Shown here piece after piece: positions 36,290 through 49,109 of a stretch of 64,000 nt of DNA. The first letter of the stretch is position 1. Every line of letters starts with the position of its first letter. The DNA lies in assembly GCA_043228905.1 (NCBI GenBank), contig JBHGNT010000011.1:6076001-6140000 (forward strand), given 5' to 3'. The stretch comes from Azolla caroliniana (Eukaryota > Polypodiophyta). The position numbers and the translations under genes are program-made. The notes beneath the pieces were generated by a model. That model saw only the letters and a list, made by a program, of their open reading frames with translations. It was not told the DNA's origin and did not search any database.

Positions 36290-38880
36290 GACACGATTAG
36301 GAATTAAAGAGGTGGCTATTGAAGACTAGGTGAAGCCGCATATGTGCAAGAAGGTTAAGACGAAATGTTGCATCATTAATCCATGTTGTGATGACAAAAG
36401 GACCGAAGCGTTGATAATCAAGCTTAGCACACGGGCGGGTAGCCTTGATGTGACGACGACGCAACCATACTTGGTTACCAACCTTAAAAGGAGACTTAAG
36501 ACGATGTTGATTGGCATTGGTCTTATGGTGTGCTTGCGCTTTTTGAAGATGTGAAGATAACTCAAACTGGATTTGTTGTAGTCGGTGGAGGTCATGCATC
36601 ACACTAGGGTTTTGTGACACCTCCGGAAGATCCAAGATACACCATCGAGGGTGGTTGCCAATGTAGGCAAAGAAGGGTGTAACTTTGGTAGAAGAGTGTA
36701 CCGTGTTATTGTATGCAAACTCGGCAAGATGTAAAATATTACTCCAATCATCTTGTTGATAACTGATGAAGCATCGAAGATACTGCTCAAGCGTTTGATT
36801 GTCAAGAGGGCCGTGTATTCTTCACTATTGATGGTCTTTACACATGTTACAAAATGTGCCATCTTTGTGAACCGATCCACTCCTATTAAAACAATATCAA
36901 AGACTTTCGAAGGTGGCATATCCATAATGAAATCCACAAAAATAGACTGCCATGGTTTGCTAGGGAGGTGGTAATGGTTGTAGTAAGCCATAAGGATGAC
37001 GCCTGGGTATTTTGGCGCAACAATAGGTGTCACATGTGCGAACATAATCTTCAACAAATTTTTGCGAGTGAGGCCACCAAAACGAATGTTTCACCAGCTC
37101 AATGGTCTTGGCAATACCAAAATGTCCAGCCATGGGGCCATCATGACAATGTTCTAACACTTGAAGTTAGGGTGATCCGTCAGTGACGTAAAGGAAATTC
37201 TTGTAGAAGAGTAAGCCATCTTGCCACTTGAAGTCCTGATAATGTTGAGATGACCCTTGCAATGTGGAGCAAGATGGAAGACTTGAACCAATGTGGGCTA
37301 AGACATCCTTAGCAAAATCATCAGAGTGAAGTTGTTGCAGAATAGTGTCAAGAAGGCTAGAATCAAGTGGCTTGGCATAAATTGTTATTGCTTGTAGCTT
37401 TGATGGCCCGAGGAATATCTGTTTTCGATTGTCAAAGGCCAGATCTCCAGGTCTAAGAGCTAAATACAAACGTCGAGATAAAGCATCTGCTTTCCCTTGT
37501 TGTTTTCCGGAACAAAAAATGATCTTGAAATCGAAACGCGTTAGAAATCGGGCCCATCGAGCTTGTCGTCTATTTAATACTCGAACTGTTTGAAAATATG
37601 TCAGATTTTTGTTGTCTCTATAAATGATAATTTGATGAGGCGATCCTTCTAGAAAATGACGTCATTGCTCGAATGAGTCGACCACAGCTAGTAACTCCTT
37701 GTCATGCACCTCATAGTTTATCTCCGAAACAGTCAATTTTCTCGAGTCTGCCCGTGCTCGCCTGGTTGCAATAGGATACTCCCCAATGTGAAGTTTAACG
37801 CAGCTGCCTCAATAGTAAATGGATTTTCGGGATCAATATGCACTAGGATATGTGCTGATGTGAATGCCTCTTTCAACTAAGTAAAAGCCTTGTCTGCTTC
37901 GATACTCCAAAAAAATGCTTGATTTTTCTTGGTCAGTTGGGTGAGGGGCAACACAATGCTTGAATAATTACGTATGAATTTGCAATAGAAGTTCGCAAAT
38001 CCGAGGAAACACTAGACGTCCCGAACTGAACATGGGGGTTTCCATTCCAATATCGTTTGGACTTTTGCCGGATCCATGGAAATACCTTTGGATGAAATAG
38101 TGTAACCCAAAAAATCGACTTGTTTGCAATCAAAACTGCATTTCACAAGTTTGGCATAAAGATCATACTTTCTTAGGCGTTCAAGTACTTTCCCCCATGT
38201 ATATCATGCTCCTCCTACGTTTTAAAGTAAACCAACAGATCATCTAGGTAGATGATGATAAAGATATCCAACTATTTGCCTTGGGGATGATCGTGCCGTT
38301 ACTGATGCATAAGTTGGTGTGAATCTTGATCTTGTTATTTGTTGTTGTTGCTCACATCGACGCTCAAAAAGGCAATTCTCACACCGTATTGCTCGACTAA
38401 TACCTTCTATAAGTGACCTTGGATTCTCGGGGAAGGTAAGAAGTAAGTCTTTGACATCACTACGAAGGCCTGAACGGAATGTCTCCATTAGGGCTTGTTC
38501 ATCCCAAGGAATATCGCTTGCGATAAGACGGAAATTGGCTGCATATGTCGAAGCTGGCTAATCACCTTGACGTAGTGTACGAATCTTGTTGATAGTTGTT
38601 CTCACCCCATCAGTATCTCCAAAACAAGCCTTAAATTCTTTGATAAATTCCTCGAAATTATTCAGTAGAGGAGAATTTGTCTCTAGCAATGGGGCAAACC
38701 ACAACAACGTTATGCCAGTCAATAAGGTGCCCACTAACCCAACTCGCGATGCATCTGTTGGATAATGCGTGGGATGCATTTGAATCACCAACCGTACTTG
38801 ATTCAAGAAACCTCGGAAATGCACCCTCGAACCATCAAATTCAGTTGGGAGGCTGATTTTGGGCTCCTGGATAAGTCCTT
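36290..38880 (-). pseudogene. GYP-E gag-pol remnant
   Basis: On the - strand: Gag 38824-38290 (LLWFAPLLE.., a retrotransposon-gag capsid pattern) joined directly to RT palm IFIIIYLDDLLVYF (about 38270-38225). Protease, RT fingers and half the palm are therefore deleted. RT thumb (CKQVDFLGYTISSKGISMDP, about 38140-38080) and RNase H follow, with stops. Integrase is 37160-36600 (HHCC finger H..H..C..C, then VDFIMDMPP and GVDRFTKMAHF) and a C-terminal domain is near 36540-36300. The WVDRFTKMAHF-type integrase is like chromoviruses, but no chromodomain remains. Dead. Confidence 0.85.
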
Positions 38881-39101
38881 GACCTTCGACCCTTTGTTTT
38901 TGTAATACTACGATTATCGACTCTAACTATTGTTGTTGCCTCTCTATAGTAACCTTTTGTAGATCCCCAAGTAGACGTTGATTCTCTACTTCAAGAGATG
39001 CGAACTTGGATTTAAGATTCTCCATTTCTGCAACAAGGGTGAGATATTCATGATGGTTACAAAGGAGGATGAGAGAGAGAGAGAGAGAATTCGAATCAAA
39101 C

Positions 39102-39530
39102 TGTCAGAACCAAGAATAAAAGATAGAGTGATGGAAGAAGGATATAAGAGAACACGAGAAGAAAGGAACGAAATCTAAAAGAAGAATGGGTGTATTAAGA
39201 TAAAGAAAGAAAGAGAATGGATACAAGATATGTAATGAGAGCTAAAGACTGGTGTTGATATGAATTGATTTGAGAATACATGTATGCCCTTATTTATAGG
39301 TTCTTATAGAATAGCTTAGATATCTCTATAACGTTCTAGAATGTTCTGGGACATTCTAGAACATTCTGGAATGATCTAGAGTTTTTTGCAATAATCAATG
39401 TAATACAAAAAGTAGCTTTCATCCTCTCATATGAAAGTAAGCTATCTTAATGGTTGAGGTTTTCAATTATGGATTACAAGGTTCGAGGTTCAAGTCCAGG
39501 TGACACCACAATGGTCATGTGTTCATGACA
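39102..39530 (-). repeat. GYP-E 5' LTR with antisense tRNA-like module
   Basis: 429 bp partner of 35581-36026. The tRNA-like module is better kept here: A box tatcttaatggttgagg (39443-39459) and B box GGTTCAAGTCC (39487-39497), + strand, ending gtgacaCCA. Repeated ttctagaa/gttctggga motifs are at about 39331-39375. The following primer site (gtttgattcgaat on the - strand) is not the Met-tRNA type. Confidence 0.85.
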
Positions 39531-39535
39531 ACAGG

Positions 39536-39782
39536 CAAGTCGAAGACCAGCTCGGTCGGACGAGCAGAGAAGGCAAAGTTGATGAAGCCGGAAAGCGGAG
39601 AGGCTAAGAACGCAATTGTGTGTTAACAAGTCGACTGGAAAAGAGATGATCGAGGGACAAGTGGACCCCAAGACCAATCAAGGATTCAGCCATAAGTTTA
39701 TCCACTTGTAATTATATAACTGAAATTTTAGATTCAAATTGTAATAACCCCAACAGATTGTATACCCATATAGGGGGGAGTT
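39536..39782 (+). other. 3' end of a copia-like interior, + strand
   Basis: No frame is convincing, but it ends in a polypurine tract (taggggggag, 39771-39780) directly before an LTR-like start, as at the 3' end of an internal region. Possibly continuous with 35343-35580 before GYP-E inserted. Confidence 0.4.
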
Positions 39783-39995
39783 TGTTGGGATAAAAGGCTG
39801 ACTCTACCCATTTGTATCTCTAGTGTAAACACACAAACTAGTTAGGGATTAATTATATGAAACCCAACTAACTCATTGTAAGAAAGAATCTAGAGAGTTT
39901 TGGAGGGAATAAGCAAGACCGCCTTTGGGCTTAACTGTCTGTGCTTCTTGCTTCGTGAATTTGTTATAGGGCAACTCTACTTCCTTAGTTTAACA
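39783..39995 (+). repeat. Short LTR-like segment (213 bp)
   Basis: TGTTGGGATAAAAGG..TAGTTTAACA, preceded by a purine tract and followed by tggtcactgac (39999 onward), a poor match to the Met-tRNA primer site. Only one copy is in the window. Size and termini fit a copia or small non-autonomous LTR element. Confidence 0.5.
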
Positions 39996-41639
39996 ACATG
40001 GTCACTGACACTAGATATGTGGAGAACAATCCTTAACAATATCCCTCAAACAACTTCCATTTTCCTTCGGCAATCATAAAATGGAAATTCATCATCATTT
40101 AGCTACCTTGTGCTAAGTAGGCTCTTCTTGAGATGAGATACATGTCATACAATATCTTAACTTCTGAAGATAGAATCATACTCAAACTGCGATTGCACGT
40201 GCATAGCTCTCCCTATGATGGACGACACCATTTCAATCCCTTGTGCTGTCAGAAAACCACTCACATGAGGGTGACTTGAAAAGCACCTAAATCGAGAACC
40301 CAAGTGTGCATGTCACCATGGATATACAAGTAAAGCATGAAGAGAGGAAGGGTACTCCATTTCATTGTCAATCTCATGAGTGACTACATTCCCCACTTCA
40401 ATTTGAACACTGCTCTTCTTTCTCTTTTTTTCTCTTTCTTCTATTTTTAGTAATAACGCTAAAAGTGACCTTTCATGCGACAATAATTTACTATGAGCTT
40501 TGCTAACAAATTTGTGTCTCCTTTGTAACATTTCCCTAGTCTGCAAAGCACTTTAGAACTTACTAGATGCATTGTTCGACCAATTCTCTACATTAGATGA
40601 AAAAATTGCATTTTAAATCCACTTAAATTTTAATACCAATGGAGGATAGTTTTTTATGAAAAAAAATTCCATTTTTAATTTTCATGGTAGCCCTAAAGAT
40701 ACTGCAACTCTCTAGCAAAACGTAAAGTTGACATGTTGCCCTAAACTCATCATCAATGATGAATTTCAAGGCGTGTGGTTGGGTTAAAAAATAATTAAAC
40801 TCACTCAAGCGAGTTGACATGGATGCACCGCACCCTCTTTCATGCACATATCCATAAGTTTTTTCATCAATAAACATTGATAGCTTCACTATTCTAGGCA
40901 TAAAATTATTGCAGTCTTGACTAGATAGCATAGGAAGAGTTCAAACCTTCAATGTTAAATAGCAAGGCATCAGAAACTGATAGCTTAATGGTCGAGTGTG
41001 AATGTTCCTTTAAATCCTCCTAGTCATCCAAATATGTTGAGGCTTTATTCTTTTAACTTTGATCCACTTTTCTATTCTTTTTGTAATAGGATACTGTAGC
41101 ACAACTTTTGCCACATTGCATAACTATGCACACCCTCAAACTTCTTGATGAGCATGTGATGATTGTTACTGCTATCAATCATAATTTTTAGCCAAAAGAA
41201 AAATTACCAAAAAAATTAGACAGAGAGACAATTATTGAGGCAAAAACAAAGCGATGGTGGGTTAAAGTGTGGTAAGGGCGTGTTCACACCCATGCACGAA
41301 TGAAAGGCACAATGGCCCTTTATTCCCAACCAATTGAAGGTTCTTTGGCTCTATTGGCTAGCATTTTGGCCACTAGCTTTTAAATTACTACCATCATTAT
41401 GATGCAAATCTAGTCAACCAATCTCTAGCATAACAATCTTTAGGAAAGAGGTAAATTAAACCTTCCTTAGGAAGATTACATGCTTTACTCCAACTGTGAT
41501 TTTTTTTCCAAAGAAGAATATACTCCATTAGTTAAAATGACATACAATACACAACTTTAGACATTACCTACTTCCATATGAACTACATCACTTATTTATC
41601 TTACATTAAATAGCCACATGTTTGTTCTCCATGTTTCTC
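39996..41639. other. AT-rich DNA, no recognised gene
   Basis: A - strand frame 40931-40623 (102 codons) encodes a plausible but unrecognised peptide (..STRLSEFNYFLTQPHALKF..DDEFRATCQLYVLLE), and 40546-40313 encodes a Lys/Glu-rich peptide. These could be fragments of an old transposase or gene; no catalytic motif is visible. Nothing else stands out. Confidence 0.4.
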
Positions 41640-43630
41640 GTGTCATTCACGCCCCTCTATCATCTAATGGGAGGGGGGAACAACCATCTCGATACTACGT
41701 ACTACCATCATATATCCACTCCAATTTTTGCAGCCATCCGTGTAGTACACCATCGTTTTCTAAAATTCAGCCTCATTAATTCTGAAGCATCATCTGTTCC
41801 ATCAATCCATTCATATTGGGCCCTCAATGTAGTTAGTAATGTGTGCCATATTAGCTTAATAGATTCTACCGGAGGTCGTTTGTTTGCTGAAAATACCCTG
41901 GTACATCTTGCAGTCTAAATGTTCCATATGATAATGGGTGCTAGCAACATCCATAGATCTTCAATTTTCTGCTTCTGGGCATTACTTCTAAGTGCATTGT
42001 TACCAACAATCAATCGAATAGTTCCATTCTCCCCTTTGTACATAGTTGTCCATGTGCTATCAAATTTCTCTACATCATCATCAAGACAATTCCAACAAGC
42101 ATGTCCCCAATTGAGGGTAAATGAGCTAGAGGCATGGCAAAGCAATCATAATGCCCTTCTCCATACAACCGTAGCCTCATGACATTCCTAGAGACAATGG
42201 GAAATGATTTCTAGTTGTCCACATGCACTACATCTAGGGTCTACATTGGGGCCTTTAGCCCACGCCCCTACTGGCAAGGCTCTATGCACAATAAGCCATA
42301 AGCACATCATTATCTTGCGGTCACCACTATCATGCCATATCATTTTCTAGAATTTAGCTAATTTCCTTTCACAAATGCCCTCTTGTATCCAAAATTTACT
42401 AGTTACAATATCTTTGTGTTCTTGTTTTAGTATAATTTGCCTCCCGATTTTCGTGTTGTACCTGAAAAATTGCACCAACTTGGCACCATCACTTTGACCT
42501 TGAGTTCTCCAGAAATACATCGTGGGGTCCCATGATAGCTTATTTGAATGCCCTTCTATCGACCAACACATTGTCGTTGGTTTGAGCTCACTTGGCTCAG
42601 GGTCAACTATCATATCCTTTCCATTTTTTGCAAGCAACCTAATCGGCCTTTCAGTTTGATAGGTTGGTTGCTCACATATTACCATTCTATGCTCTATTTT
42701 GTAGTAGCATGCCTCATTAGATCTGGCTTTCATTCCCTTAATTCCAATTAGATAATTTTCAGCATCGATAAGTCCTGTCCATTCCATTTCAGAGGGACTT
42801 ATGGCTGCATCTTCCAAGATTTTCCCACTACGTGCAAAGGCATCTGTAATCCTCATTAGCATGCATTTACCCCTATTTATCCTCCATATTCTAGCCTTTT
42901 GAGTGTTCACATCATTACATAGAAATCTCTTCCAATCTGCCAATGTGTTCCCTTGGGCATTGATTAAATTGGCCCATTTGAAGCTTGCTTTTTGTCCTAT
43001 CATCAGCCCATCCACATCTCTAATTAGTGGGTTCCAAACAATAGGCATGTACATTCGAGCATATGCATCATTTCTCCACCTACAAACGATTCCCTTTCTT
43101 ATTCCTTGCCATGCCTTCATAATTCCAACAACACATATACTCTCTGTTTATATCCCCAGTATTTGGGTCACATTTTTGGTACAAACCCCCAAAGAGCGCT
43201 ACATGGCCAACTTCCGCCATGTCTTGGCAACCACATTTTCCATCTGCGTCGCTAGAGAATTTTCCAAGGTGCCTTAGGTGGTTGCATGCTCTTTACCACC
43301 AATTTTCCTAGCAAGGCCTTCGTTTGCACCACATGATCTATTAGTTCCACCCCACCTTCATTTTTATCTTTTATGAGTGTAGTCCATGCAACCTTTGCAC
43401 AAGCATTTTTTCCTCTGTGCCCCCCCATAAGAAATTTATGATCAGCCTTTTTATCAATTTCACAGTATGCCATATTGTGGCCATTAGAAACCAATGCTAC
43501 CATGATTCCATCACATCTTAGGCCATTTCATTTTCATAGATCTTTCAATGCTTCTAGTAGTTCCCCTTATGCAAAGGGTATTTCTAGATATTTTAGTTCC
43601 ACTTGGTCCATGAGGGGTATGCTATGAGGG
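41640..43630 (-). pseudogene. LINE ORF2 C-terminal remnant (L1-like)
   Basis: On the - strand: an RT thumb remnant (VELKYLEIPFA.., about 43600), then FLMGGHRGKNACAKVAWTTL..NEGGVELIDHVVQTKALLGKLV (43503-43270), the hallmark segment after plant LINE RT. A long open stretch follows (43120-42347). A zf-RVT motif is at about 42260-42160 (DPRCSACGQLEIISHCL, then EC; CX2C..HX4C) with Trp codons changed to stops, and the C-terminal tail lies to about 41640. The RT palm with its catalytic Asp residues is absent (43504-43640 is heavily decayed). Non-LTR retrotransposon relic, inactive. Confidence 0.8.
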
Positions 43631-46600
43631 AATAATTTATCAAACACCTAAAACCTCTTGTATTCATATATGGTCATCCATAAAGATTATCACAAAATAA
43701 TCCACTTATTCCAGTGCAAGTTTATGAGAATTATGAGTCCATATTCATCTCTTGGTTTTTCGGGATTGAGGAGAAGTCTTGAGAGGAGCATCAATTGTTT
43801 CACACTTAGTTTTGATGGGCATGATCTACCATTTTTTGCCACTTCTACAAGTGATGAGGCATCAAAGTGTGTTTGACGTCACAAGGAGCATCGTCTCTAG
43901 AAATGTTAGTTATCTTGTATATGCCGTGACTACCATAGATTGGCTCAATTCTTTTCATTGTTAATGACAAATTTTATCATCAATAACAAATCAAAAGGTT
44001 GAGATGTATGATTAATCCATAGATTATAACAATAAGGTACATATTGAGTGGAGTTTATCATGTAATATCCCTAAAGCCTAGTGTAATCGGTAGAATTTGA
44101 TGCACAATGGGAGGTATAGCCTACCACAATTGACTCCATATGGCAGCCATAAGTAATGTTGCTTGCATAGGTGATCCTTCATATTTTTCCACATTTAGCA
44201 TATCACAAATGATTGAGCCATTATCTCCCATATCTTGAGGGTTGTTTAAATACTCATATAAAATAGTATTTGCAACACATGTATAATTGTTTATTTATTT
44301 CAAATTTCCATATATCAACCCTTGATTTAGAGGCACTTGACAAGTAGGTACTAGGAACCCCCATAACCAATCACCTACTATGGATGTCATTGGAAGCCTA
44401 AATGGGATTAAACTATTGATTCATAAACATTAACAATGTAGAAGAATTTATTTTGCTAACACAAAATATAGCATATTGTTCCAGAAATGTTGAATATTTG
44501 TTATCTTAACAAAAGCAAGATCCTCTTATGTTAACTTGAAATCAATGTGGATTTAATGAATTGTTTAACTCTTAGTAGGATGTATAATTTCAATCTCCAT
44601 GCATATTGACAAGGGCATGTGACATATTATACATAAAGATTCAAAGGCTCATGAATATGGTTTGTACTATTAGCAAATTGGAAACTAATTATGGATTAAT
44701 TAAACCCTTTCCAAGCTTGATGGCTTGATACTATCTTCAATTAATGAATACCAAAATTCACCACATCAATGTTTTCTGGTACCAAATCAATCAATCATAA
44801 ATTTCAAGTAAAGTTTGCACCTTCAAACAGTGTAAATCACACACACACACACACACACATAGAAGGTTATTGAATTATGACATCTTTTCTCATTATAGAG
44901 GCCCCTATACACATCATAACTTGAAGAGAAAACGAGAAGTAAAATACATTACTAACCAATGGGTGTAGAAATTACATAGTCATTTATTTATGCTCAATAG
45001 AATATTCATATTAACAAGATTTTATTGGAACTAATATGGCTTTAGGACAATCTATGGTACCCATATTCAAATATCTTTATGATATCTACATAAGAACATT
45101 TTATGTTTTTCCTTTTTTCAAAGACTAATGAACTTGCTAGCAAGCCCAAAGAGGTAGATTATGGTTTTGTAATGCATGTGTGAAGTTCTTCTATACAATA
45201 GATTTATGAGGTTTTATTATTGTATTCTTTGGTTTCATTCACCCATTAATGGACTGCATCAAAATTGTAACACTCTTAAGCATGTAAGAGGTGTTTGAGA
45301 TTATCTTCCCTTTTTCCTTTACAAGTTGTTTTTGTGTTTGATTAGAATAAACATTGATTGTTCCAAGTGAACTCAATACGAGAAATTTGGTTGGAATTGA
45401 TGTAGAAGATTTTGGCTAGTAGTTGGGATGAATATGAGGTGACAAAAACATATGTTAGAACAACAATTATGGCAACAATGGCTAGATCAACATACACACA
45501 CAGAATCTACCAAAGACAAGAACTTATATTAAATTATAAATGGAAGATTGGAATGATATGAACACTCCAATTAAAAGCTAATCGATACTTTATGGGGGGT
45601 CTTAATTATATATAAATCCAAGCATGCTTTTTCGTAGAAGAGAGTGAGCAAAATGTCATAATATCCTTTATATTGAGCGCCAGAAATATCTCTCCTTTCA
45701 AAATTCATATAATAAGATAGTGACAACATAGTTAAGACAATATGTGTTGGGCTTTAATGCACATATACCCCATTAATTCTTTGTTCCAATTTTGAGTTGA
45801 GCTTGTTACCTTAACAATAGGAAGTGCCTTCATGACCTTTACTTTAGACATATTTTTGTGAACTCTTATCGCACATTATACTCTCTCTCCTTGTTTTGAA
45901 GAGCATCTCTTAGTATGGCATCATCACATTGACCCAACAATAGTGGTGCCTTGTAAGGTAGTAAATCTTTTTAGATTTTAACCCTAGTGTACGGATTACT
46001 AAAAAATTCTATTAGTAACAAAGTAGGAGGCTACAAATGCAGCAAACTTAGTTTATAAGGTTGTGCGATAGAGAAAATAAAGAATAAACCCCATTCCATA
46101 ATGGCATCTATTAAATAAATGATGTTTAATGAGATTTCAATATGGGTGGTGTATGGGTTACTAAAAGCATGGCTTACCACTAGAATATAACCGTCATATT
46201 GAAGACATATATGATGTGATGTATTAACATCCATAAAGGTGGTGATATCACCTATACAATCCCTTGTGTCCATATGTTTGAAAATCTATCCAAATATGTT
46301 CAGATTGAGGATAAATGGGTTGCATAGAGCTACAATGCAAACTATACTTTATTTATAGATACACAATGTATGAGCCTACCTAAGTTGGTTGATGGAACCT
46401 ATATTACTAGAAGGTCAAAAGGGAGTTGACATAAAGCTATATCTCCATAAAGTTGAATCTTAATCTAAGGTGATATTTTTCCAAGGCAAATTTCCATATT
46501 GGCAACACATAGAAATTAACCATGTGAATTCTAAAATGCCGATGTTGGTTCTAGAACCATTGTTTCAAGCCATAGTTTGAGTTGATAAATCAATAAGAAA

Positions 46601-47380
46601 CAAGTGGTTGCAATGTCATCCAATAAGAGGAATCAACCTTGAAATATTTGACCAATCAATTATGGACATGCATATAGTTACATTAACTAAAACAATATAA
46701 TATACTTCTTTAAGTTGGATAACAAAAATATTATAAAATGAGGAGAGGATATGCGAGGAAGATCCCTTTATGACTTGTTTTGTTTTTATTGTTCTCGAAA
46801 AAACAGTTTCTCATCAACTTTTATAGTTTTAATTAGTGGGCCTAGCATGATTATTCTTATTACATTAGATTTTCTTTGAGAGCAAGCTTTTTCAGTTGAA
46901 GGTTCCTCTTTCCTCCTTGACAAATCAGCTTTCACTTAAGAGAATGTTAACAAAAATTGTTGCAATTCTATCCTTATTGCATTCAAAGACAAAAAAAAGA
47001 AACCTCATATAGAAAGGAAAGGTTTTCATTGACATTGGTCCTATTGTTTTTTATTTCTCGGGGGGAGGGGCACACTCGTTTAAGAAATGAAGAGAGTTTG
47101 TTTCATTGACCACCATCGTTATACCATAATAATAATAATAATAAAAGGACTACATCATTCTATTACTCATTATGTGACATGTGTGCACATATTGGATGGT
47201 GTAGCTATGCTTTTTCATGATTGTGTGGTTTTTCTAAGAGGTTGGGAAAAGTAGATCACACTCTACTATAGACTTGTTAGTGTGTCAAAATGCAGTAGTT
47301 TTCGTGCAAGAAAATGCCCATTTTCTACACCTATGGTTCCTTGGTGAAAGGTTCCTAAAGTTTTTATGTATTGTAACCAT
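43631..47380. other. AT-rich intergenic DNA, microsatellites only
   Basis: About 3.7 kb without a convincing coding frame on either strand. It contains (CA)n at 44838-44859, (AAT)n near 47127-47144 and a tacacacacaca run near 45490. No LTR termini were recognised. It may be ancient, unrecognisable elements. Confidence 0.55.
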
Positions 47381-48432
47381 TGTCGTGAAGATTTTCGACA
47401 ATGGTGTGAAAATCACATAAGACGTACGAAATCAAGTGTCAATCATATAAAACAATAATAGTGAATATACTAATTCTAAGTAAGTTTAATATCTTAGTAC
47501 AAAAGACGAAGATCTTGAAAAGATGCACTTTACTACATAAGAAACGAACATCTAACTGTCAACTTATGTGAGTAAGAAGTTGGGAAAGAAAAAGAGAAAA
47601 TTGTGAGATATCCCACATAGATAGGACGAATAAGGCTCTCACCATATATAATGTAGAGCAAAAGTTATTATCTTTGTGTCTATGTGTGGAGCATAGAGAG
47701 TTGAAGGTAACTTGAACTAAGAGTGGAGGTGGCCTAGCCACTCATAAAGGTTTTGGCCAACCAAAACGAAACTGGACGGTAACCGGCGATCGGCATTCGA
47801 CGAGGTGGTGGTGGAGCCAATGATCCGATGGGCTGGCGAGGCGGTATCCGGCAACCAAATTAATAAATAAATATATATATATATATACACAAGGAGGGCA
47901 AGTGAGGATTTAAACCTTGCACCTCCCTCCTAGTTAAGAGTCAATAGGCTTACCACTAAGCCATGACATTTAGTTGAATTTATATTTCTATCATTGTACT
48001 TTTAAATGTAAATTTTCATACATGAGAGCTAAAATGAGTGACATGGTTATCATGCACCACATGTAATACATGAGCGCCAAATGGCACACATGGATTTTAT
48101 GCTTGTCTTGTACCCTCACATGCATCATATGCATGAGAGCATCTATAAAAGAAGGGATGAAAAAGAAAAAGGGTTCGGCTCTTTTGGTTATGAAATTAAG
48201 AAGAAGAAAATTCGTTATCGAATTGATTGTGTAACTTGTTTCTTAAATCTAAAGATAAAAGTTCAATCAATCTCTCTGAATCGAAAGTCAAGCGTTTAAT
48301 CTCAATTTCTCTCTTTCCCAATCTATCTTCAATACTTCCTCACTAAAGCTTATACCGACTTCGAATCCTTCCAGTCCAGAACCCCAGCGGTTTCGCCTCA
48401 CGATCCGTGCCTAGTGATGGATCTTCACGACA
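47381..48432 (+). repeat. Solo LTR of a GYP-A/D-like family (1052 bp)
   Basis: Starts TGTCGTGAAGATTTTCG, the same start as the GYP-D LTR, and ends ATCTTCACGACA, giving a perfect 12-bp terminal inverted repeat. TATA box TATAAAA at 48144-48150. The last 40 bases resemble the end of the GYP-A LTR (cctcacgatccg.. and ..cacgaca). No purine tract, primer site or coding sequence flanks it. Flanks accat and ccgta do not match, so recombination between elements or decay is likely. Confidence 0.68.
47896..47970 (-). other. tRNA-like module in solo LTR, antisense
   Basis: On the - strand TGGCTTAGTGG (47963-47953), a perfect A-box form with the D-stem pairing GGCT/AGCC, then 37 bases to GGTTTAAATCC (47916-47906), a near-perfect B box. 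A hairpin gcaag..cttgc surrounds the B box. No tRNA acceptor stem. It lies upstream of the LTR TATA box and opposite to LTR orientation. Confidence 0.65.
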
Positions 48433-48645
48433 CCGTAAAAGATAAATTTGGGAAATAAACTTTTGTTCCATATTGCTTATTTACATCTCCCTCTTGCAAT
48501 CACATTATGTTCTCTATATACCTCTCATGACACCATTGGTGGACACATTTATGCATTAGTGTTTAAACATTTCTAATACAACACAGTGTTAATATTTGTT
48601 GTGATTTCTCACCTCATTTTGGAGGTTTCTCGTTTGAATTGTAAC
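48433..48645. other. Spacer, nothing recognised
   Basis: Short AT-rich stretch between the solo LTR and GYP-F. No feature supported; the last five bases belong to the GYP-F target duplication. Confidence 0.5.
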
Positions 48646-48650
48646 ACAAT

Positions 48651-49109
48651 TATTAGAGATATAATCTAATGTAAGTGTATGATAAGGAAAAAAGAATGAT
48701 AGATAGATAGATAGAAAAGAGAGAGAGAAAGAAGGGTGTCGATCCACCCAACCACCCCCGAGCGAAGGGATGGTGACAGACTCGAGCCTCAATCGGCGTC
48801 CCATACCACCATCGTGGCGTCGAGTCGTACCTGGTGTTGGCACGCTCACTACAAGAGTTGAACCACCACGAAGCAGAGTCTCGACGTAGTCAAAAGATGA
48901 TGAAATGAGGGTAGCTAGGCCTCTTATTTATAGCGATACCCAAGGCCCCCAGGCAATTCACACTTGGCGTAATGGGTTGTCTCAATCCCGAGGATTAAAA
49001 GTAATCCACCCCTTCTTTACACTCTCGTTTAACCCTCACACTTATCCACGTGTATAGAATACTACAGTAAATTCCCACCACGGGATATTATATGGTCATG
49101 CTTGTAACA
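48651..49109 (-). repeat. GYP-F 3' LTR
   Basis: 459 bp; on the - strand TGTTACAAGC..CTCTAATA, so the ends are TG..TA rather than TG..CA. TATA candidate tataaataag (48932-48923). A (gata)n run is at about 48696-48715. Differs from the 5' LTR at a few percent of positions. Confidence 0.92.

Larger units (their letters stand above)
35581..39530 (-). mobile_element. GYP-E, internally deleted Ty3/gypsy (3950 bp)
   Basis: Two LTRs (446 and 429 bp) with matching ends, near-matching target duplications gcagg (35576-35580) and acagg (39531-39535), and a purine tract (AAAGGAGGAATAG, 36039-36027, - strand) beside the 3' LTR. The interior retains gag, part of RT, RNase H and integrase only. The LTRs differ at many positions, so it is older than CopA. 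Confidence 0.92.

Noticed and set aside
47896-47970. Genuine tRNA gene
   Set aside because: A and B boxes and a D stem are present, but no acceptor stem or proper T stem. The same holds for the modules in GYP-A and GYP-E LTRs.
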